Part shown: in pieces, positions 17,317 through 26,460 of the stretch
Layout: every line of letters begins with the position of its first letter
Numbering within the stretch: position 1 is the first letter of the stretch
From: Streptomyces sp. TLI_105
GTDB lineage: Bacteria > Actinomycetota > Actinomycetes > Streptomycetales > Streptomycetaceae
Reading direction: 5' to 3'
DNA: 64,000 bases
Assembly: GCF_900105415.1 (NCBI RefSeq)
Contig: NZ_FNSM01000001.1
Location: forward strand, 1,488,001 to 1,552,000
Notes under the pieces: model-generated
Told to the model about the DNA's origin: nothing
Seen by the model: only the letters and a program-made list of their open reading frames with translations
The model's database searches: none
Program-made: the position numbers and the translations under genes

Positions 17317-18954
17317 TCAGAGTTCGGTCACCTTGCCGTCGGCGACCTCGACGCGGCGGGTGGTGCGGACCGCGTCGAGCATGCGCCGGTCGTGGGTGAC
17401 GAGCAGCAGCGTGCCGGTGTACGAGTCGAGGGCGGACTCCAGCTGCTCGATGGCCGGCAGGTCCAGGTGGTTGGTCGGCTCGTCGAGGACGAGCAGGTTC
17501 ACGCCCCGGCCCTGGAGCAGGGCGAGCGCGGCGCGCGTCCGCTCGCCCGGCGAGAGCGTGGTGGCGGGCCGCATCACGTGGACGGCCTTGAGACCGAACT
17601 TGGCCAGCAGGGTACGGACCTCGGCGGGCTCCGTCTCCGGCACGGCCGCACAGAACGCCTCCAGGAGCGTCTCCGTACCGTGGAAGAGCTTGCGGGCCTG
17701 GTCGACCTCGCCGACCACGACGCCCGAGCCGAGGACCGCGTCCCCGGAGTCCAGCGGCAGCCGACCGAGCAGGGCGGCGAGCAGGGTCGACTTCCCGGCA
17801 CCGTTGGCCCCGGTGACGGCGACCCGGTCGGCCCAGTCGATCTGCAGGGTGACGGGGCCGAAGGAGAAGTCGCCGCGGCGCACCTCGGCCTCGCGCAGGG
17901 TCGCGACCACCGAGCCGGAGCGGGGCGCGGCCGCGATCTCCATCCGCAGCTCCCACTCCTTGCGGGGCTCCTCCACGACGTCGAGGCGCTCGATCATGCG
18001 CTGGGTCTGCCGGGCCTTGGCGGCCTGCTTCTCGCTGGCCTCGCTGCGGGCGTTGCGGCCGAGCTTGTCGCCGTCGGTGGCCTTGCGGCGGGCGTTGCGC
18101 ACGCCCTTGTCCATCCAGGACCGCTGCATGTGGCCGCGCGCTTCGAGGGCTGCCTTCTTGCCGGCGTACTCCTCGAAGTCCTCGCGCGCGTGCCGCCTGG
18201 CCCTGTCCCGCTCCTCCAGGTAGGCCTCGTAACCGCCGCCGTACAGCGTGATCTGCTGCTGGGCGAGGTCGAGCTCGAGGACCTTGGTGACGGTGCGGGT
18301 GAGGAACTCGCGGTCGTGGCTGATGACGACCGTCCCGGCGCGCAGCCCCTTCACGAAGGACTCCAGGCGCTCCAGGCCTTCGAGGTCGAGGTCGTTGGTG
18401 GGCTCGTCGAGCAGGAAGACGTCGTAGCGCGAGAGCAGCAGGGAGGCGAGGCCGGCGCGGGCGGCCTGGCCGCCGGAGAGGGCGGTCATCGGCTGGTCGA
18501 GGCCGACGGTGAGGCCGAGGGAGTCGGCGACCTCCTCGGCGCGCTCGTCGAGGTCGGCGCCGCCGAGGTTCAGCCAGCGCTCCAGGGTGAAGGCGTACGC
18601 GTCGTCCGCGCCGGGCGTGCCGTCGACGAGGCCCTGGGTGGCCTCGTCCATGGCGGCCTGGGCGGCGGCGACGCCGGTGCGGCGGGCGAGGAACTCCCGC
18701 ACGGTCTCCCCCGCGCGCCGCTCGGGCTCCTGCGGCAGGTGGCCGACGGCGGCGGTGGGCGGGGAGAGCCGCAGCTCGCCCTCCTCCGGGGTGTCGAGCC
18801 CGGCGAGCAGCCGCAGCAGGGTCGACTTGCCGGCGCCGTTGACGCCGACGAGGCCGATGACGTCACCGGGGGCGACGACGAGGTCGAGTCCGGCGAAGAG
18901 GGTGCGCTCGCCGTGGCCGGCGGCGAGGTCCTTGGCGACGAGGGTTGCAGTCAT
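17317..18954 (-). CDS. ABC-F family ATPase (ribosome-associated, non-transport)
   Basis: The 545-residue protein is two ABC ATPase domains with no membrane segment. Domain 1 has Walker A GVNGAGKST (37-45), signature LSGGQ (159-163) and Walker B LLDEPTNDLD (181-190). Domain 2 has GANGAGKST, LSPGE and LLVLDEPTNHLDLP. The charged linker between them, about residues 240-320, is rich in Arg/Lys/Glu, as in ABC-F proteins that act at the ribosomal E site (translation factors or antibiotic-protection proteins). Which subgroup cannot be told. A second ABC-F gene lies at 43434..45107. Confidence 0.93.
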   Translation of the reverse strand: MTATLVAKDLAAGHGERTLFAGLDLVVAPGDVIGLVGVNGAGKSTLLRLLAGLDTPEEGELRLSPPTAAVGHLPQEPERRAGETVREFLARRTGVAAAQAAMDEATQGLVDGTPGADDAYAFTLERWLNLGGADLDERAEEVADSLGLTVGLDQPMTALSGGQAARAGLASLLLSRYDVFLLDEPTNDLDLEGLERLESFVKGLRAGTVVISHDREFLTRTVTKVLELDLAQQQITLYGGGYEAYLEERDRARRHAREDFEEYAGKKAALEARGHMQRSWMDKGVRNARRKATDGDKLGRNARSEASEKQAAKARQTQRMIERLDVVEEPRKEWELRMEIAAAPRSGSVVATLREAEVRRGDFSFGPVTLQIDWADRVAVTGANGAGKSTLLAALLGRLPLDSGDAVLGSGVVVGEVDQARKLFHGTETLLEAFCAAVPETEPAEVRTLLAKFGLKAVHVMRPATTLSPGERTRAALALLQGRGVNLLVLDEPTNHLDLPAIEQLESALDSYTGTLLLVTHDRRMLDAVRTTRRVEVADGKVTEL

Positions 18955-18967
18955 CAGGGAACGAATC

Positions 18968-19417
18968 CTAGGCGACGCGGCGACACGCCGAGGATTCGAG
19001 GAGCCGGAGCAGTACGGACCGGTAGGTCGCGCCGTGGAAGCGGTACGGCCCGACGCCGGGGTAGCCCTCGCGCACGGGGTCGGCGGCGGTGCCGGTCTGC
19101 CAGGCGAAGTCGCGCCAGACGACGTCCCCTCCCTCGCGGGCGACGACGGCGGTGACCGCGCCGCAGCCTGGGTCCTCGCAGTCGGGGCAGGAGTGGATCA
19201 CCTGGCGGGTGCCGTCGGCCAGGAGGAGGCGGTGGGCGTGCTCGGCGCGAACGGTGGGCGGGAGGTCCGCCGCGAGGGGCGAGACGGTGTCGAAGCCGTC
19301 GGTCTCGTCGAGCCGGTGGAGCAGCGGCCTGCCGTCGACGAGGAAGTCGTGGTGGTGGGGGTCGCCGCCCGACGGGGCGGCGGGGGCGAGGTCGAAGGAC
19401 GTGTGCGGGACCGGCAT
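18968..19417 (-). CDS. Hypothetical protein with a clustered Cys motif
   Basis: The 149-residue cytoplasmic-looking protein is not assigned to a family. A Cys cluster, SCPDCEDPGCGA, around residue 75-86 could bind a metal. Other marked segments are HHHDFLVDGRPLLHRL near the N-terminus and YPGVGPYRFHGATYRSVLLRLL near the C-terminus. ATG 19417 was chosen over an upstream in-frame start at 19489, because translation from there would begin inside the divergent oxidase promoter. It lies 13 nt upstream of the ABC-F gene on the same strand, so the two are probably one transcription unit. Confidence 0.7.
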   Translation of the reverse strand: MPVPHTSFDLAPAAPSGGDPHHHDFLVDGRPLLHRLDETDGFDTVSPLAADLPPTVRAEHAHRLLLADGTRQVIHSCPDCEDPGCGAVTAVVAREGGDVVWRDFAWQTGTAADPVREGYPGVGPYRFHGATYRSVLLRLLESSACRRVA

Positions 19418-19487
19418 GACTCGAGTATTTCCGCCTTCCGTGGCCGCGCCGTCTTGGAAATGTCCCGGTCCCGGTACGGTCCCGGGC

Positions 19488-20444
19488 ATGAGGAGCGACG
19501 TGATCGTGGTGGGGGGCGGGGTCGTCGGTCTGGCGACGGCGACGAGGCTGGCGGAGCGCGGGCTGCGGGTGCGGATCCGGTCCCGGGACGCCGTGAGGGG
19601 AACGACCTCGGCGGTGGCGGGCGCCCTGTGGTGGCCTTACCGGATCGAGCCGGCGGCCGAGGTCGGGGCCTGGGCGCTCGCCTCCCTGCGGGTGTACGAG
19701 GAGTTGGCCGTCGATCCGGAGCGCAGCGGGGTCCGGTGGGTGTCGGGGGTCCACGCGGGCACGGTCCTCGACGGGCTCGGTCCGTGGGCGAAGGAGGTCG
19801 AGGGGCTGCGGCAGTTGGCGCCGGAGGAGGTGCCGGGGCCGTACCGGACGGGGCTCGCGGCGCGTCTGCCGCTGATCGACATGCCGGTCCATCTGGCCTT
19901 CCTGCGCAGCCGGTTCGAGGCGATGGGCGGGATCTTCGAGGATCGCGGGGTCGCCGGCTTCGAGGAGGCGGCGGCGCTGGCCCCGGTGGTGGTCGACTGC
20001 ACGGGGCTCGCGGCGCGGGAGCTCGTGCCGGATCCCGGAGTGCGGCCGGTGCGGGGGCAGTTGGTGCTGGTGGAGAACCCGGGGATCGAGGAGTGGTTCA
20101 CGGCGGCGGACGAGTCGGCGGGCGAGACGACGTACTACTTCCCGCATGCCGATCGGCTGGTCCTCGGCGGGACGGCGGAGGAGGGCGACGAGCGGCTCGC
20201 CCCGGATCCGGCGACGGCGGCGGCGATCGTGGCGCGGTGCGCGCGGGTACGGCCGGAGATCGCGGGGGCCCGGGTCCTCGGACACCTGGTGGGTCTGCGG
20301 CCCGCGCGGACGGGCGGGGTGCGGATCGAGGCGGTGCCGCTGCCGGGCGGCGGGCGGCTCGTCCACCACTACGGTCACGGCGGCGCGGGGGTGACGGTGG
20401 CCTGGGGCTGTGCGGAGCGGGCGGCGGAGCTGGCGGTCGGCTGA
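19488..20444 (+). CDS. FAD-dependent D-amino-acid oxidase-like oxidoreductase
   Basis: The 318-residue flavoprotein of the DAO family starts with the dinucleotide motif VIVVGGGVVGLATATRLAE. It ends with the typical C-terminal FAD segment LVHHYGHGGAGVTVAWGCAERA. VDCTGLAARELVPD and RPVRGQLVLVENPG match D-amino-acid oxidases, which deaminate D-amino acids and make hydrogen peroxide. ATG 19488 follows TACGGT by 7 nt without a Shine-Dalgarno sequence (probable leaderless start). A hairpin separates it from the convergent secreted-protein gene. Confidence 0.88.
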   Translation: MRSDVIVVGGGVVGLATATRLAERGLRVRIRSRDAVRGTTSAVAGALWWPYRIEPAAEVGAWALASLRVYEELAVDPERSGVRWVSGVHAGTVLDGLGPWAKEVEGLRQLAPEEVPGPYRTGLAARLPLIDMPVHLAFLRSRFEAMGGIFEDRGVAGFEEAAALAPVVVDCTGLAARELVPDPGVRPVRGQLVLVENPGIEEWFTAADESAGETTYYFPHADRLVLGGTAEEGDERLAPDPATAAAIVARCARVRPEIAGARVLGHLVGLRPARTGGVRIEAVPLPGGGRLVHHYGHGGAGVTVAWGCAERAAELAVG

Positions 20445-20486
20445 GGGGGCGGGGCGGGGTTCGGGCGGGGAGCGGGGCGGAACGAC

Positions 20487-20527
20487 CGCGGGGCGGCTGC
20501 CTCCTTTCGGATGGCAACCGCCCCGCG
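20487..20527. terminator. Shared terminator between convergent genes
   Basis: CGCGGGGCGG (20487-20496) pairs perfectly with CCGCCCCGCG (20518-20527), and TGCC/GGCA extends the stem after a bulge. It lies between the stop codons of the oxidase (20444) and the convergent small secreted protein (20535). Confidence 0.75.
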
Positions 20528-20534
20528 TGACGTA

Positions 20535-20837
20535 CTACTTCCAGAGCGGCGGCTTGTTGTTCCGGTCCGCGTCGGCGCACTGCTTGGCCCTGCGCTCCAG
20601 GGCGTCGGCGCGGGCGAAGGCCTTGCGGGCCTCCGCCGTGGCGCCGAGGTGCTTGAGCTGGTTGCCCCGGTCGCGCTCCTTGCGGGCGTCCGCCCGCAGC
20701 TTGCTGACGTTGCAGGTGATGGGCTTGGCGGCGGCCGGCTCGGCGGTCGCCGTCTGTCCGAGCAGCACGCCCCCGGCGAGCAGCGTCGTGGCGAGCAGGG
20801 CCGTGAGCGTACGGTGTGCGGGCTTGGTGTGGCGCAT
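20535..20837 (-). CDS. Small secreted helical protein
   Basis: The 100-residue preprotein has a signal peptide (TLTALLATTLLAGGVLLGQTATA, given here as one hydrophobic stretch from residue 10 to 32). The mature part of about 65 residues is charged and helical (KLRADARKERDRGNQLKHLG, AEARKAFARADALERRAKQC) with two cysteines that could form one disulfide. No family is recognised. A TACCG-AC-CGGTA dyad lies 50-60 nt upstream of the ATG. Confidence 0.75.
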   Translation of the reverse strand: MRHTKPAHRTLTALLATTLLAGGVLLGQTATAEPAAAKPITCNVSKLRADARKERDRGNQLKHLGATAEARKAFARADALERRAKQCADADRNNKPPLWK

Positions 20838-20887
20838 GATGGCTCTCCAACTTCAGGGCGGTGGAGCCCTGTTCGAGGCATGGTCAG

Positions 20888-20899
20888 TACCGACCGGTA
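20888..20899. promoter_or_regulatory. Dyad TACCG-AC-CGGTA upstream of the small secreted-protein gene
   Basis: This perfect 5-2-5 inverted repeat resembles a shortened form of the TetR-type site at 11970-11985 (TACCGACC shared). It is 51-62 nt upstream of the minus-strand ATG 20837, in or near the promoter. The regulator is unknown. Confidence 0.4.
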
Positions 20900-20955
20900 A
20901 CTTTACCTCGGCAAACATCGGAATCGCGCCACGCCGGGCCGGGGGCACCCGATCG

Positions 20956-22269
20956 TCAACACTCCTCCACAGGACTCCCACTGACGAGGTGATAGGCGGC
21001 CCGCGCGTCCAGGAGCAGCGGGACGAGCGCGCGCTGTGACTGGCGCAGCGGCACGAACGCCCCCGCTCCCTCCGTCCGTACGCTCACGCCGTGCAGGGCG
21101 AGTTCGTCGCCCACCTCGGCGTACTGCGCGGCGTCCAGGCGGTAGCCGCAGGGCGGATCGGCGAGGATCTCCTCCGGCTCGGCCGGGTCGTTGTCGGCGC
21201 CGCCGAGGTAGACCGGACCCCGGTCGGCGAAGCCGGCGCGCCGGGCGAGGGAGGTGGCCGCCGTGAGCGGCCCGCGCCTCTCGTCGAGATAGCCGAAGGC
21301 CCCCTGCAGGGCGGCGTGCTGGGTGGCGACGCGACGCCGGTGGTTGAGGGCCGGATCATCCTTCTCGGCCTGGTCGAGGGCGTCCACCCGGGTCTCGACG
21401 AGCAGCCCGGCGGAGTGCTTGATGCCGGCCGTGTTGCGCAGGATCCGCTCCTGGCCGTCACCGGCGACCTGCTTGACCGGTTCGCCGGTGAGGGGGTCGG
21501 TCCAGATGCCGTAGATGCCGCTGCTGTAACCGGCGAGCCCGGCGGCGGGCCGGACGTAGGACTCCGAGAGCGTCCGGGACTCGTCGTGGACGTGCGGGTC
21601 GGCGTCGAGGCTGCGGGGCCAGAGGGCGAGCAGGTCCTTGTCGTAGTAGCGGGGGGTGGCGCCGTACTCGTGGAGGTCGTACACGAGGGCGGGCTTCCGG
21701 TCGCGGACGACGGCGGCGATCGCGCGCGCCTCGGCGGTCCGCAGGGCGAGGTGGTCGCGGTTGACGTCGATCCCGTCGCCGTTGCCCCGGGTGTCGGCCT
21801 CCCGGCCGTCGGGGTTGGCGGTGGGGACGACGAGGAGGGTGGTGCGGGCGAGGAAGCGCCGGGTCTCCCGGTCCTGGGCGTACGCGAGGTCGCGCACCGT
21901 GCTCAGACAGGCCTCCCGGCCCGCCGGCTCGTCGCCGTGCTGACTGCAGACGAGCAGCACGGTGGTGCCCGCGCGGCCCGCGCCGACGGTGGCGAGCCGC
22001 AGCGGGCGGCCCTGGCCGGTGGTGCCGATCTCGCGCAGCGACACCCGGTCGCTCCCCCGGTCGACCGCCGCGAGGAACTCGCCCTCCTCGGCCTCGGTCG
22101 TCCACCGGGCGCCCCGGCTCTCCTCGAAGCCGGTGCGCGGGAGGGTCTTCGCGGGCGCGCTGTCCGCCGCCTTCGCGGGGACGGTGACGAGCGGCAGGGC
22201 GAGGACGGCGGCACCCACGACGAGGGCGAACGACCGCCGGGAACTCCGGTACCTGGTCGGCGAATTCAT
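20956..22269 (-). CDS. Secreted M14-family zinc carboxypeptidase
   Basis: The 437-residue preprotein has a Tat-like or Sec signal ([18 protein letters not shown], cleavage near AKA at 32-34). The M14 metallopeptidase domain shows the first zinc-ligand motif SQHGDEPAG (His111, Glu114) and the third ligand in YDLHEYG, with [22 protein letters not shown] typical of the family. It releases C-terminal residues or cleaves peptide cross-links outside the cell. It lies 37 nt downstream of the X-prolyl peptidase gene on the same strand, so the two secreted peptidases are probably co-expressed. Confidence 0.92.
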   Translation of the reverse strand: MNSPTRYRSSRRSFALVVGAAVLALPLVTVPAKAADSAPAKTLPRTGFEESRGARWTTEAEEGEFLAAVDRGSDRVSLREIGTTGQGRPLRLATVGAGRAGTTVLLVCSQHGDEPAGREACLSTVRDLAYAQDRETRRFLARTTLLVVPTANPDGREADTRGNGDGIDVNRDHLALRTAEARAIAAVVRDRKPALVYDLHEYGATPRYYDKDLLALWPRSLDADPHVHDESRTLSESYVRPAAGLAGYSSGIYGIWTDPLTGEPVKQVAGDGQERILRNTAGIKHSAGLLVETRVDALDQAEKDDPALNHRRRVATQHAALQGAFGYLDERRGPLTAATSLARRAGFADRGPVYLGGADNDPAEPEEILADPPCGYRLDAAQYAEVGDELALHGVSVRTEGAGAFVPLRQSQRALVPLLLDARAAYHLVSGSPVEEC

Positions 22270-22306
22270 GGGCGGCTCCCGTTCGTCGCGGGTGCGGTAC
22301 GGGGGT

Positions 22307-24322
22307 TCACCGGGCGGCTCCCGGGCCGGGCAGGCGCGGTCCGGTGACGGCGGCCGGCGGGACGGGACCGCTCAGGGACGGGACCGCCGTGGGCGGGGGC
22401 ACGGCCGGGTCCGCTCCCGTGGTCGCCCGGTCGAACGCCCCGGCGCCGCCGACGAGGGGCACCTTCGCCCAGGTGCGGGTGAGGTCGAGGGTGAGGGTCG
22501 GGGTGGTCGACGGAGGATCGAGGAGGTCCTTGTCGGTGCCGCCGACGATCAGGGCGAGCCGGTGGCCGGCCGGGACGACGTGGTCGGTCGGGGCGAGGTC
22601 CAGGGTGAGGGTGTACGCCCTTCCGGGGATCAGCGGGCGCTCCTGGCGCGGGTCGGCCCAGGTGCCGAGGTCGGCCCAGCCCCGGCTGACGACCGTGTAC
22701 GCCACGTCCGCCGTACGGGCCGCGGTCTCCTTGAAGCAGGCGCTGTCGCCCGGCGTGCTCGCGCCCCAGCAGGTGCGGTCGGTGAGGGTGGTGATGCCCT
22801 CGCCGGCCGCCGCGTAGTCCCGGATGGTGTCGGGGCCGAGGTCGACGAGGACGGCGGAGAGGTGCGCGGTGGAGGTGGTCGGGGTCGCGGTGACCGTCAC
22901 CTTCGAGGAGCCTGAGATCCGCAGGTCCCGGGAGAGCGGACGGGTGGCGAACCCGGCCTTCTCGGGGGTCGCGCCGTCGATCCGGGCGGCCCAGTCCAGC
23001 TCGCCCAGGCCCGGGTCGTCGGTGAAGGTCGCGGTGGAGCCGGGGGCGGCGGGCGCGCGGCCGAGGACGCCCGGCCCGGAGGCGGCGCCGGGGGCGGGGC
23101 GCAGGGTGGTGGTCGTCGCGGCGCGCGCCGGCCACTGCCGGTCGGTGGTCCAGACGTCCGGGGCGCGCTCGACGTCCGCGACGGGCTCGCGGTCGACGCC
23201 GTTGTCGTAGCCGAGGAGGTAGTGGTCGAACCAGCGGTGCAGGGTGCGGACCCAGTCGGCGCGCCGGAAGTCGAAGGGGTCGACGTGGCCGGTCTGGGAG
23301 AGCCAGATCTTCCGCTCGACGCCGTGGGCGGCGAGCGCGTCCCACCACTGGCCGAAGTGGTTGGCGCGGACGTTGAGGTCCTGCTGTCCGTGGACGACGA
23401 AGACGCTGGCCCTGACCTTGCCGGCGTCCTTCACGTAGTCGCGCTCGGTCCAGGTCGGGGTCCGGTCGCCGCTGTAGGGGGTGCCCGCGGTGATCCGGTC
23501 CTGGACGGCGCCGCAGCGGCCCTGCGCCTCAGGGCTGTTCACGTACTCGGAGAGCCAGCTCGGGTTGGCGTTGTAGAGCGGGGCGCCCTGCGAATGGAAG
23601 TAGTCGTACCAGGAGGAGATCGCGGCGATCGGGACGATCGTTTTCAGCCCTTCCACGCCGGTGGCGGCGACGCCGTTGGCGATGGTGCCGTCCCAGCTCT
23701 TGCCGATCATGCCGACGTTCCCGGTGCTCCAGGTGGTGGCGCGGGCCGGGGTCCCGCCGGTGCGGGAGGTGTAGCCGCGGGCGCGGCCGTTCAGCCAGTC
23801 GACGACGGCCTTCGCGGACCGGACGTCGGAGCGTCCGCCGACGTCGTCGCAGCCGTCGGAGCGGTTGGTGCCGGCGAGGTCGACGGCGACGAAGGCGTAG
23901 CGGCGGGGGACGAAGTAGTTGTCGTAGAAGAGCGGGAGCTGGACGGGGTTGCCGTCGGCGTCGTAGGTCTTCTTCTGGCCCTCGTTGCCGCGTCCGCAGC
24001 AGGAGTAGTACGGGCTGGCGTCCATGATGACCGGGACCTTCCGGCCGGCCGCCGCGGGCTCGCGGGGGCGCACGATGTCGACGGCGACCCGGTCGGCGCG
24101 TCCGTCGCCGTCGCCGTCGAGGCCGGTGTCGACCCAGACGGACTCGCGGACGGCGTCGGCGTACGAGTGGACGGGCCGGGACTCGCGCGGGAAGGACGAC
24201 ACCGGTTCCGGCCGGGCGCCGGCGGGGGTGACCAGGGTCGCGAACAGGGCGGCCGTGGCCGCGGAAACGAGGGTTCCGTACGTCAGTCGGGCTCCGCGGG
24301 TTCTCCGCTTTCGCATCGGCAT
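22307..24322 (-). CDS. Secreted Xaa-Pro dipeptidyl-peptidase (CocE/NonD family)
   Basis: The 671-residue preprotein starts with a twin-arginine-like basic region ([12 protein letters not shown]) and a hydrophobic signal ending near residue 36. The alpha/beta-hydrolase half carries the nucleophile elbow IGKSWDGT and the catalytic-acid/His region [17 protein letters not shown] ... GHVDPFDF. The C-terminal half is the beta-rich PepX_C domain (about 400-640). The family removes X-Pro dipeptides or hydrolyses acyl esters. First gene of a two-gene secreted peptidase unit with the M14 gene. Confidence 0.92.
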   Translation of the reverse strand: MPMRKRRTRGARLTYGTLVSAATAALFATLVTPAGARPEPVSSFPRESRPVHSYADAVRESVWVDTGLDGDGDGRADRVAVDIVRPREPAAAGRKVPVIMDASPYYSCCGRGNEGQKKTYDADGNPVQLPLFYDNYFVPRRYAFVAVDLAGTNRSDGCDDVGGRSDVRSAKAVVDWLNGRARGYTSRTGGTPARATTWSTGNVGMIGKSWDGTIANGVAATGVEGLKTIVPIAAISSWYDYFHSQGAPLYNANPSWLSEYVNSPEAQGRCGAVQDRITAGTPYSGDRTPTWTERDYVKDAGKVRASVFVVHGQQDLNVRANHFGQWWDALAAHGVERKIWLSQTGHVDPFDFRRADWVRTLHRWFDHYLLGYDNGVDREPVADVERAPDVWTTDRQWPARAATTTTLRPAPGAASGPGVLGRAPAAPGSTATFTDDPGLGELDWAARIDGATPEKAGFATRPLSRDLRISGSSKVTVTATPTTSTAHLSAVLVDLGPDTIRDYAAAGEGITTLTDRTCWGASTPGDSACFKETAARTADVAYTVVSRGWADLGTWADPRQERPLIPGRAYTLTLDLAPTDHVVPAGHRLALIVGGTDKDLLDPPSTTPTLTLDLTRTWAKVPLVGGAGAFDRATTGADPAVPPPTAVPSLSGPVPPAAVTGPRLPGPGAAR

Positions 24323-24482
24323 GCGCCGGAACGTACCCCGGTCAACTCCCGGGCAAAAGAGTGCCGTAGGGAATCGGGGGGATTCCGGGTCATTCCGGTG
24401 ACGGACGGGTTCATGTCGGCCGAATGGCGATCGTGTGACAGGGGGTCCTCTGGACGTGACGGTGCGTCGGAAGGCTGAATAA

Positions 24483-24499
24483 GGTCCGAACTAAGGACC
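24483..24499. promoter_or_regulatory. Inverted repeat GGTCC-N7-GGACC before the M1 peptidase gene
   Basis: A perfect 5-7-5 dyad lies 48-64 nt upstream of the GTG start of the M1 peptidase gene, within the 224-nt gap shared with the divergent X-Pro peptidase operon. It may be an operator; nothing else stands out in the gap. Confidence 0.3.
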
Positions 24500-24546
24500 G
24501 ACGACCACCCGCGCGTCTTACGTTTCTTATGACTTGGGGAGCACCT

Positions 24547-26097
24547 GTGCACCGCAGACTCATCGTTCCGAGCGCCCTCGCGGCCTCCCTGCTGCTGGCG
24601 ATCCCGGCATCGGCGGCCTCCTTCACCCCCGGCGCCCCGGGCATCGGCGACTCCTACTACCCCGCCAGCGGCAACGGCGGCTACGACGTCTCCCATTACG
24701 ACCTGCGCCTGAAGTACCAGCCGGCGACGGACCTCCTGGAGGGCACGGCGACGATCCTCGCCACCACCAAGCAGGACCTGTCCCGCTTCAACCTGGACCT
24801 CGGTCTGCAGGTCAGCGAGATCCGGGTGAACGGCCGCCTGGCGAAGTTCGCCACCTCGGGCGACCACGAGCTGGAGGTCACCCCGGCGTCCCCGCTGGCG
24901 AAGGGCACGCCGATCTCGGTGGTCGTCCGCTACGCGGGCAAGCCCTCCGAGTTCAAGATCGACGGCTGGTCGGCCTGGGCCCGCACCCCGGACGGCGGCG
25001 TCGCCGCGCAGGAGCCGGACTCGGCCGTCTGGTGGTTCCCGTCCAACGACCACCCGCTGGACAAGGCCACCTTCGACGTCTCGGTGCTGGTGCCGGACGG
25101 CCACCAGGCCATCAGCAACGGCGTGCTGCAGTCGCAGTCCTCGCGGCTCGGCTGGACCCGCTTCAACTGGCGCTCCAACAAGCCGCAGGCGACCTATCTG
25201 GCGACGCTCGCCGTCGGCAAGTTCGACATCACGACGGACAAGACCGCGAACGGGCTGCCCGTCCTCAACGCGTACAGCAAGGACCTCGGCGACAACGCGG
25301 GCGCGGCGCGCGCCTCGATCGAGCGCACCACCGAGGTGGCGGAGTGGCTGGAGTCGGTCTTCGGGCCGTACCCCTTCAACTCCCTGGGCGGCTACGTGCC
25401 GAACGTGACCAGCGGTTTCGCCCTGGAGACGCAGACCCGTCCGTTCTACAGCCCCCGCCAGTTCGCCAACGGCGCGAACGTGTCGGTGGTCGTCCACGAG
25501 CTGGCGCACCAGTGGTACGGCGACAGCGTGTCCGTCGGCGACTGGAAGGACATCTGGGTCAACGAGGGCTTCGCCCGCTACAGCCAGTGGCTGTGGTCGG
25601 AGAAGGAGGGCGAGGGCACGGCCCAGGAACTGGCGGACTACGTGTACGCCACGCGGGCGGCCGACGACCCGTTCTGGACGGTGAAGCCGGGTGACCCGGG
25701 CGCCGAGAACCAGTTCCACAGCGCCGTGTACGACCGGGGCGCGCTGGCGCTCCAGGCCCTGCGCAACGAGATCGGCGACGAGGACTTCTTCGCGATCCTG
25801 AAGGGCTGGCCGCAGGAGCACGCGTACGGCAACGCGCACGTCTCGGACTTCGTCCGGTACGCGGAGCGCGTCTCCGGCAAGCCGCTGGCCGCGCTCTTCG
25901 ACACCTGGCTCTACCAGCCGTCGAAGCCGGCCGCTCCGGCCGCCGCCCCGGCCGGCCTGTCCGCCCCCGCGGCTGCGCCGTCGGCCCGCTCCGCCGCGAA
26001 GCCGGCGAAGCCCGTGCAGCCGAAGTCGTGGAAGAAGATCGCGGAGACGAACACGATCCACGAGAACGAGGCACCCGGACACCACGCCGGGCACTGA
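24547..26097 (+). CDS. Secreted M1-family aminopeptidase
   Basis: A gluzincin peptidase of 516 residues. After a signal peptide (cleavage near ASA, residue 24) comes the beta-rich N-domain, then the catalytic domain with the zinc motif H317-E318-L-A-H321 and third ligand E340 in WVNEGFARY. The substrate-binding GxMEN loop is not canonical. The large helical C-terminal domain of PepN-type enzymes is absent, and an Ala/Pro-rich tail with His (APGHHAGH) ends the protein. GTG 24547 was chosen over TTG/ATG codons upstream because GGGGAG sits five nucleotides before it. Confidence 0.92.
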   Translation: MHRRLIVPSALAASLLLAIPASAASFTPGAPGIGDSYYPASGNGGYDVSHYDLRLKYQPATDLLEGTATILATTKQDLSRFNLDLGLQVSEIRVNGRLAKFATSGDHELEVTPASPLAKGTPISVVVRYAGKPSEFKIDGWSAWARTPDGGVAAQEPDSAVWWFPSNDHPLDKATFDVSVLVPDGHQAISNGVLQSQSSRLGWTRFNWRSNKPQATYLATLAVGKFDITTDKTANGLPVLNAYSKDLGDNAGAARASIERTTEVAEWLESVFGPYPFNSLGGYVPNVTSGFALETQTRPFYSPRQFANGANVSVVVHELAHQWYGDSVSVGDWKDIWVNEGFARYSQWLWSEKEGEGTAQELADYVYATRAADDPFWTVKPGDPGAENQFHSAVYDRGALALQALRNEIGDEDFFAILKGWPQEHAYGNAHVSDFVRYAERVSGKPLAALFDTWLYQPSKPAAPAAAPAGLSAPAAAPSARSAAKPAKPVQPKSWKKIAETNTIHENEAPGHHAGH

Positions 26098-26109
26098 TCC
26101 GGCCGAGGG

Positions 26110-26138
26110 CCGGGCCGCCGGGCCCCGCCGCGGCCCGG
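26110..26138 (+). terminator. GC-rich hairpin after the M1 peptidase gene
   Basis: CCGGGCCG pairs with CGGCCCGG around a 13-nt loop starting 13 nt after the stop codon. It is a likely terminator, just before the repeat element at 26190-26430. Confidence 0.55.
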
Positions 26139-26189
26139 TCCTCACCCGTGTGGGCGGTACCCGCCGGGCGGTGCCCCTCCCGCACCCCC

Positions 26190-26430
26190 GTGTGGGCAAT
26201 CGTCCCGCAGGGCGGGACGGGTGGGCACACGGGACGGCGCCCTCAGCGGCGCCTCCGCATTCCGCGCCTGGACCCGCACCACGCGTGCGCCGCACGTTCC
26301 GGTGCGGGTCCAGGCTCGGGAGCCTAGGCCCGGCAAGGGCGCCGTCCGTTGTGCCCACCCTCCCCCAAGCTCTCGGCTTCGCTCGAGCAGGGGGGACCCC
26401 CTCGCCCCGGCGGAACGACTGCCCACAACG
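26190..26430. repeat. Nested inverted-repeat element, MITE-like or Streptomyces intergenic repeat
   Basis: Three nested pairs of arms fill this 241-bp non-coding stretch. Outer arms 26190-26208 and 26411-26429 are similar. Middle arms 26219-26243 and 26336-26360 are 25-bp near-perfect inverted copies. Inner arms 26266-26280 and 26301-26315 (GCCTGGACCCGCACC) are perfect. A GCTCTCGGCTTCGCTCGAGC-type hairpin flanked by C5/G6 runs sits at 26361-26396, a segment I know as common between Streptomyces genes. There is no coding potential. A partial direct copy of the outer motif (GTGTGGGC) lies just left at 26149-26156. Confidence 0.8.
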
Positions 26431-26460
26431 GGGAGGGACCCTGACCGGTGAGGCCGTCCG

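Noticed and set aside
26190..26430. CRISPR array or transposase-bearing insertion sequence.
   Set aside because: The repeats are nested inverted pairs rather than evenly spaced direct repeats, there are no cas genes, and no open frame for a transposase exists inside the arms.
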